DNA from: Arthrobacter sp. MYb229
Lineage (GTDB): Bacteria; Actinomycetota; Actinomycetes; Actinomycetales; Micrococcaceae
Direction of reading: 5' to 3'
NCBI RefSeq assembly: GCF_002975405.1
Contig: NZ_PCPS01000004.1
Location: 124,001 to 188,000, forward strand
DNA: 64,000 nt
This document shows, in pieces, positions 59,873 through 64,000 of this stretch. The position numbers were made by a program, and so were the translations under genes. The notes beneath the pieces were generated by a model. It made no database searches. It was not told where the DNA came from and saw nothing but the letters and a program-made list of their open reading frames with translations. Position 1 is the stretch's first letter. Every line of letters starts with the position of its first letter.

Positions 59873-59946
59873 GGGGCGTTAGCTCAGTTGGTTAGAGCAG
59901 GGAACTCATAATTCCTTGGTCGCCGGTTCAAGTCCGGCACGCCCTA
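59873..59946 (+). tRNA. tRNA with CAT anticodon (elongator Met or Ile2)
   Basis: A 74-nt cloverleaf: acceptor GGGGCGT/ACGCCCT (G1 opposite U72), D-arm GCTC/GAGC, anticodon stem GGGAA/TTCCT with CAT at 59907-59909, T-arm GCCGG/CCGGC, discriminator A. Not an initiator (no three G-C anticodon-stem pairs). The CTCATAATxxxTTGGTCG run is seen both in elongator Met and in lysidine-modified Ile2 tRNAs, so identity is left open. Confidence 0.93.
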
Positions 59947-59950
59947 CGGT

Positions 59951-60001
59951 AAAAGCCACCGAGCGACTTGTGGAAACAAGTCACTCGGTGGCTTTCCTTT
60001 T
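59951..60001 (+). terminator. Terminator after the CAT tRNA
   Basis: Long stem AAGCCACCGAG(C)GACTTGT / ACAAGTC(A)CTCGGTGGCTT with a GGAA loop, followed by TCCTTTTT. It may also serve the convergent M23 gene. Confidence 0.92.
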
Positions 60002-60037
60002 TGCTATGTCGGCCATGAGCCGAGCGAATCCGCAAGT

Positions 60038-60559
60038 TCAGTCGTTCAGCGGCAATAGGATTGACGGGCGCAAGTCCTCGATCAAGAGCGCTGGATCAAT
60101 ATATTCTCCGTCCAGTCGCACGCCCCAGTGAATGCATCGGCCGGTGCAGTGCGCCCCCACCGCCACGAACCCGAGTTTGGCGCCGGGCTCAACCCAGCTG
60201 CCCACCTGCAGCTCACTGGTTACCGGTTCCAGGCTCGTCTTAAAGCCGTAGCCGTGGTCAATAACCAGCACGGGACGGTCCACGACCACCCCGGTGAAGG
60301 TGATGCGTCCACGATTCGGGGCAATCACTTGGGCGCCTTCTGCTGCGGCAAGATCCACGCCACGATGACCGGCCGACCATTTTTCGGCCGGCTTATCAAA
60401 GGCATTCAGGACCTTCGGCTCACCGGTCAACGGCCAACGCCACACGGCCGCAGCGGTTGGTTGCGCGAGGGAATCCACTGGCTGTGCGTGGGCTCCCGGA
60501 GGAATCAATGACAGCACTAGCAGTGCTTGGGTCAGCAGCAGGAGGTGTTTCGAATTCAT
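60038..60559 (-). CDS. Secreted M23/LytM-like protein, partly degenerate active site
   Basis: A 173-residue protein with a signal peptide (cleavage about after AHA, residue 25) and a LytM fold. Zinc ligands H65 and D69 (HRGVDL) and H144 (CIHWG) are present, but the HxH motif is C142-I-H144 and the usual Y-x-H-L catalytic histidine is replaced (SLEPVT). Cys138 and Cys142 could form a disulfide. Actinobacteria commonly carry such a protein beside rpsB. Likely a cell-wall binding or activating factor rather than an active endopeptidase, by analogy with EnvC-type LytM proteins. Confidence 0.82.
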   Translation of the reverse strand: MNSKHLLLLTQALLVLSLIPPGAHAQPVDSLAQPTAAAVWRWPLTGEPKVLNAFDKPAEKWSAGHRGVDLAAAEGAQVIAPNRGRITFTGVVVDRPVLVIDHGYGFKTSLEPVTSELQVGSWVEPGAKLGFVAVGAHCTGRCIHWGVRLDGEYIDPALLIEDLRPSILLPLND

Positions 60560-60965
60560 CTATTCAGCATGCGCGGCCGAATCTGGCTAGACCTCGGATC
60601 GATGGCCGTTTGTGGGTAACTTCCGGGATGAGTTTATAGGCGCTAGATCACCAAGGATCTCTGTCAGCCGGACGGGGTCGGTGTAGTACACTTGGAACTG
60701 CAGTTTCTTGTCATAGGTGTGTCCAAAATTGGTGCACCAGTCAAGAGATTGACTTCGCGTGCGAGGTTCCACGACCTTTACAGGAAGTGGGCGCAAGTTC
60801 CAGTGGTCCGAGAGAATCGGTGGACTTGCGCGGACTGTCAAGCAGTCCGGGCCGCGCACTAGGGCAGATAACCAAAACGGGGATCTGCGTACAACCCAAA
60901 CAACTAAGAGCAGTTACCGCGGACGCGCATGCGTCCGGTCCGCCACTGCTGAGAGGAGTTGCGAC
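60560..60965 (+). promoter_or_regulatory. Structured rpsB leader region
   Basis: About 400 bp between the divergent M23 and rpsB genes. The last 175 bp form strong helices: GCGCAAGT (60791-60798) with ACTTGCGC (60824-60831); an alternative TGCGC-GGACTG (60827-60837) with CAGTCC...GCGCA (60843-60858); and AGCAGT...GGACGC-GCAT-GCGTCC...ACTGCT (60909-60950), directly before the ribosome site GAGGAG. The first two share bases and exclude each other. Candidate S2 autoregulatory leader. Confidence 0.5.
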
Positions 60966-61838
60966 ATGCCAGTCGTAACCATGCGAGAGCTGCTTAACAG
61001 CGGCGTCCACTTCGGCCACCAGACCCGTCGCTGGAACCCAAAGATGAAGCGCTTCATTCTGACCGAGCGCAACGGCATCTACATCATTGACCTGCAGCAG
61101 TCGCTGTCGTTCATTGACCGTGCCTACGAGTTCGTCAAGCAGACCGTCGCCCACGGTGGCACCGTTCTGTTCGTCGGTACCAAGAAGCAGGCTCAGGAAT
61201 CCATCGCCGAGCAGGCTAACCGCGTTGGCCAGCCATACGTGAACCAGCGCTGGCTCGGCGGTATGCTGACCAACTTCCAGACCGTCTCCAAGCGCGTTCA
61301 GCGCATGAAGGAACTGGAAGAGATCAACTTCGAGGACGTTGCCGGTTCGGGCCACACCAAGAAGGAACTTCTGCTGCTCAAGCGCGAGCTGACCAAGCTG
61401 CAGAACAACCTCGGTGGTATCCGTAACCTGACCCGTACCCCTTCCGCTATCTGGATCGTTGACACCAAGAAGGAACACTTGGCTATCGACGAAGCTCAGA
61501 AGCTGGGTATCCCAGTTGTGGCCATCTTGGACACCAACTGCGATCCGGACGAAGTTACGTTCCCAATCCCAGGTAACGACGACGCCATCCGCTCCGTCAA
61601 CCTGCTCACCCGCGTTGTCGCAGACGCTGTTGCTGAAGGCCTCATCGCCAAGAACAACAAGGCTGCCGGCAAGACCGAGGGCGCTGCAGAGCCAATGGCC
61701 GAGTGGGAGCGCGAGCTGCTCGAAGGCGAGAAGGCAAAGGCCGAGGCTCCTGCCGAAGCTGCAACCGAAGCACCAGCTGAAGCAGCAACCGAGGCACCAG
61801 CTGAAGCTGCTGCTGAAGAGGCTCCAGAAGCCAAGTAG
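60966..61838 (+). CDS. rpsB: 30S ribosomal protein S2
   Basis: A 290-residue S2, which joins the small subunit late and helps mRNA binding. Standard opening [28 protein letters not shown], then [13 protein letters not shown] and [31 protein letters not shown] 60966 follows GAGGAG by 8 nt; longer frames start in the leader. The C-terminal 40 residues are a low-complexity Ala/Glu tail with repeats of APAEAATE, longer than in most bacteria. Confidence 0.97.
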   Translation: MPVVTMRELLNSGVHFGHQTRRWNPKMKRFILTERNGIYIIDLQQSLSFIDRAYEFVKQTVAHGGTVLFVGTKKQAQESIAEQANRVGQPYVNQRWLGGMLTNFQTVSKRVQRMKELEEINFEDVAGSGHTKKELLLLKRELTKLQNNLGGIRNLTRTPSAIWIVDTKKEHLAIDEAQKLGIPVVAILDTNCDPDEVTFPIPGNDDAIRSVNLLTRVVADAVAEGLIAKNNKAAGKTEGAAEPMAEWERELLEGEKAKAEAPAEAATEAPAEAATEAPAEAAAEEAPEAK

Positions 61839-61904
61839 TCATCTGACTATCTCTTAGAGTTTGCTTTCACGCGCTACCATGCGTGGAAGGATGCTCAATA
61901 AAGT

Positions 61905-61942
61905 CTCGTGGGACGGGTTGGTTATCCGACCCGTCCCACGAG
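61905..61942 (+). terminator. Hairpin between rpsB and tsf
   Basis: Seventeen-pair stem (61905-61921 with 61926-61942, one G-T pair) and TTAT loop, 66 bp after rpsB and 40 bp before tsf, without a T-run. May attenuate or separate rpsB and tsf transcripts. Confidence 0.6.
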
Positions 61943-61981
61943 CGACATAAACTTGAAACCTCCTAGTGAACGGGGATGCAC

Positions 61982-62818
61982 GTGGCAAACTACACCGCTG
62001 CTGATATCAAGGCTCTGCGCGAACGCACTGGCGCTGGCATGATGGACGTGAAGAAGGCTCTCGACGAGGCTAACGGCGACGCCGAGAAGGCCATCGAGAT
62101 CATCCGCGTCAAGGGTCTGAAGGGCGCTACCAAGCGCGAAGGCCGCTCGACCGCAGAAGGCCTCGTAGCCGCCAAGGTCGATGGCACCGTTGGTGTCATG
62201 ATCGAGATCAACTGCGAGACCGACTTCGTCGCCAAGAACGAGAAGTTCATCGAGCTGGCAAACAAGGTTCTGGATGCCGCTGTGGCCTCCGGTGCCGCAG
62301 ACGCCGAAGCACTGCAGGCTTACGAGCTGGACGGCAAGCCACTTTCGGAGATCGTCATCGAAGAGGGCGCAATCCTCGGCGAGAAGATCGTTGTCCGCCG
62401 TGTTGCCCGCGTCGAGGGTGCAAGCGTTGCAGCGTACCTGCACAAGACCAGCAAGGACCTGCCTGCACAGGTTGGCGTCCTGATGGCCGTTGATGCGGAT
62501 TCCGAAGCCGCCGCAACCGTCGCCCACGACGTTGCAGTGCACACCGCCGCATTGGCTCCTACCTACCTGTCCCGCGATGAAGTTCCTGCGGACAAGGTTG
62601 CAGACGAGCGTCGCATCGCCGACGAAACCGCACGCGCCGAGGGCAAGCCAGAGGCCGCCCTCACCAAGATCGTTGAAGGCCGCTTGACCGGTTTCTTCAA
62701 GGAAATCGTGCTGGTTGACCAGGCTTTCGCCAAGGACGCAAAGAAGTCCGTAGCCAAGGTCTTCGAAGAAGCTGGCACGAAGCCAGTTGCCTTCGCCCGT
62801 TTCCGTGTTGGTGCCTAA
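61982..62818 (+). CDS. tsf: Elongation factor Ts
   Basis: A 278-residue guanine-nucleotide exchange factor that regenerates EF-Tu-GTP. N-terminal ANYTAADIKALRERTGAGMMDVKKALDEANGDAEKAIE, the TDFVAKNEKF motif that inserts into EF-Tu, and the end AKDAKKSVAKVFEEAGTKPVAFARFRVGA. GTG 61982 is chosen as the family start, with GGGG about 7 nt upstream; ATG 61976 would add two residues. Confidence 0.96.
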   Translation: MANYTAADIKALRERTGAGMMDVKKALDEANGDAEKAIEIIRVKGLKGATKREGRSTAEGLVAAKVDGTVGVMIEINCETDFVAKNEKFIELANKVLDAAVASGAADAEALQAYELDGKPLSEIVIEEGAILGEKIVVRRVARVEGASVAAYLHKTSKDLPAQVGVLMAVDADSEAAATVAHDVAVHTAALAPTYLSRDEVPADKVADERRIADETARAEGKPEAALTKIVEGRLTGFFKEIVLVDQAFAKDAKKSVAKVFEEAGTKPVAFARFRVGA

Positions 62819-62872
62819 GGGTTCAGCCACACAGTAAGCGAATGCCGCTTCTAGCGAGCGGCTAAACAAGTC

Positions 62873-62916
62873 AAGGGAGGTGAGCCACCGAGCAACTCGG
62901 TGACTCGCCTCCCTTT
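62873..62916 (+). terminator. Terminator after tsf
   Basis: GGGAGGTGAGCCACCGAG pairs with CTCGGTGACTCGCCTCCC (minor mismatches), loop CAA, followed by TTTTCTT. Ends the rpsB-tsf unit before pyrH. Confidence 0.9.
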
Positions 62917-62985
62917 TCTTGAGCCCGGATGACAAGATAGTTTGAGATCCGGATACAGATTTCTCAACCCCAGGAGACAGACCCC

Positions 62986-63708
62986 ATGCCTACCAGCCCA
63001 GAAACCAAACGCCGCCGCGTCTTATTGAAGCTTTCCGGAGAGGTCTTCGGCGGAGGCAACGTCGGCGTTGACCCAATCACCGTGCGTGGTGTCGCCGAAC
63101 AGATCGCTGCGACCGTCGGCGAGGTCGAGGTGGCAATCGTCGTCGGCGGCGGCAACTTCTTCCGTGGCGCCGAACTTTCGGCCGCGGGCATGGACCGCTC
63201 CCGTGCGGACTACATGGGCATGCTCGGCACCGTGATGAACTGCTTGGCGCTGCAGGATTTCCTGGAACAGTGCGGCGTGGAAACCCGCGTGCAGTCGGCC
63301 ATCGCCATGGCGCAGGTTGCGGAGAACTACATCCCGCGCCGCGCCATCCGCCACATGGAAAAAGATCGCGTGGTCATCTTCGGCGCCGGCGCCGGCCTGC
63401 CGTACTTCTCCACCGACACCGTGGCCGCCCAGCGTGCCCTGGAGGTGGACGCGGACGAAGTCTTGATGGCCAAGAGCGGCGTTGACGGCGTGTACACCGC
63501 GGACCCGAAAAAGGACCCAAGCGCGAAGAAGCTCGAGACCCTGACCTACTCGGAGGCGCTGCAGCGCGATATCCGGGTTATGGACCAGACCGCGATGACC
63601 ATGTGCCAGGACAACAACGTGAACATGCTGGTCTTCGGCATGGAAGGCGAAGGAAATGTGGCAAGCGCCATCCGCGGCGAGCGGATCGGCACCACCGTCA
63701 CCCCATAA
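62986..63708 (+). CDS. pyrH: Uridylate kinase
   Basis: A 240-residue hexameric UMP kinase (amino-acid-kinase fold), converting UMP to UDP. Motifs: [50 protein letters not shown] and [21 protein letters not shown] lies 9 nt upstream of the ATG. Gene order tsf-pyrH-frr is standard for bacteria. Confidence 0.96.
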   Translation: MPTSPETKRRRVLLKLSGEVFGGGNVGVDPITVRGVAEQIAATVGEVEVAIVVGGGNFFRGAELSAAGMDRSRADYMGMLGTVMNCLALQDFLEQCGVETRVQSAIAMAQVAENYIPRRAIRHMEKDRVVIFGAGAGLPYFSTDTVAAQRALEVDADEVLMAKSGVDGVYTADPKKDPSAKKLETLTYSEALQRDIRVMDQTAMTMCQDNNVNMLVFGMEGEGNVASAIRGERIGTTVTP

Positions 63709-63815
63709 GGGTGTTCGTGGCATAGGATTGATTTAGATCTATTTGTTCGGTTGCTTCACCTGCGTGTTATCGCGGTTGAGGCAGCAGAGCGCAGGCAAAG
63801 TACTGAGGAGTACCG

Positions 63816-64000
63816 GTGATTGACGAAACGTTGGCGGATGCCGCCGAAAAGATGGACCGCACCATTGAAGCCGCCAAGGAGGACTTCGCGACGATCCGTA
63901 CCGGTCGCGCCCACCCTGGCATGTATTCCAAGGTCATGGTGGACTACTACGGTTCCCCAACCCCACTGATGCAGCTAGCCTCCTTCGCTGTTCCAGAAGC
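63816..64000 (+). CDS. frr: Ribosome recycling factor (partial, runs off the window)
   Basis: First 61 codons of [23 protein letters not shown] then [26 protein letters not shown] and [19 protein letters not shown] start with GAGGAG 5 nt upstream. RRF with EF-G splits post-termination ribosomes. The gene continues past 64000. Confidence 0.95.
   Translation, partial: MIDETLADAAEKMDRTIEAAKEDFATIRTGRAHPGMYSKVMVDYYGSPTPLMQLASFAVPE

Noticed and set aside
1-64000. CRISPR array, intact insertion sequence, toxin-antitoxin or defence island
   Set aside because: No regularly spaced repeats, no transposase or integrase, and no recognisable defence proteins were seen.

Overview
The window looks like a chromosomal segment of a high-GC actinobacterium of the Micrococcaceae (Arthrobacter/Glutamicibacter-like). 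The support is gene order (M23-rpsB-tsf-pyrH-frr; dusB-dgt-dnaG-tRNA-Asn), frequent ATGA/GTGA translational overlaps, several leaderless starts with a TANNNT box 6-7 nt before the start codon, DtxR/IdeR-type iron boxes, and protein family content. No database search was possible, so the genus is an inference.

Layout. 0.1-5.3 kb: a GNAT acetyltransferase and an iron-regulated ferric-siderophore ABC importer. 5.3-7.5 kb: two membrane proteins of unknown role. 7.5-12.2 kb: dusB, dgt, dnaG and the first of three identical tRNA-Asn genes. 12.3-13.6 kb: two small unknowns. 13.6-18 kb: xylose module (ROK repressor, xylA, xylB) with a clear operator and promoter. 18.2-23.9 kb: a DUF4352 protein, then a tiny secreted peptide gene, an orphan histidine-kinase-like protein with a scrambled H-box, an SLC13-type anion transporter and glycerate kinase. 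23.9-26.5 kb: TetR plus an MFS exporter with a carboxypeptidase-regulatory-like tail. 26.6-30.5 kb: PH-domain protein, DUF6308 protein, type-II lumazine synthase, mycothiol-dependent/DinB-fold enzyme, LLM flavin oxidoreductase. 30.6-36.3 kb: biotin operon bioB-bioA-bioF-P450-bioD behind two BioQ-like operators. 36.4-44.3 kb: hydroxamate (desferrioxamine-type) siderophore operon (decarboxylase, N-hydroxylase, fused acyltransferase/NIS synthetase) and, divergently, an MFS exporter coupled to a glycosyltransferase; a second iron box lies between. 44.5-56.2 kb: an 11.6-kb segment bracketed by tRNA-Asn copies 2 and 3, holding an EamA permease, a DHA2 exporter with CsoR-like operators and an in-frame TGA, a gene-poor 0.8 kb, and an RpiR-regulated unit with an Ntn-hydrolase and a complete Dpp/Opp importer. 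56.7-60 kb: phage-holin-family membrane protein, DMT permease, GT4 glycosyltransferase, CAT-anticodon tRNA. 60-64 kb: M23-like protein, rpsB, tsf, pyrH and the start of frr.

How parts work together. The importer and the siderophore operon, 37 kb apart, each carry an iron box, so uptake and synthesis are probably co-repressed by iron. The biotin operon has a P450 where other bacteria place a pimelate-supplying enzyme, suggesting oxidative pimelate supply, although this P450 lacks the normally near-invariant ExxR arginine. The peptide-import operon pairs transport with an amide-cleaving or acyl-transferring enzyme. Most of the window is ordinary; the most interesting items are the P450/BioB combination, the H-box-scrambled kinase, the CsoR-like operators with the interrupted MFS gene, the tRNA-bracketed segment, and mutually exclusive hairpins ahead of rpsB. 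I found no CRISPR array, intact insertion sequence or complete prophage.
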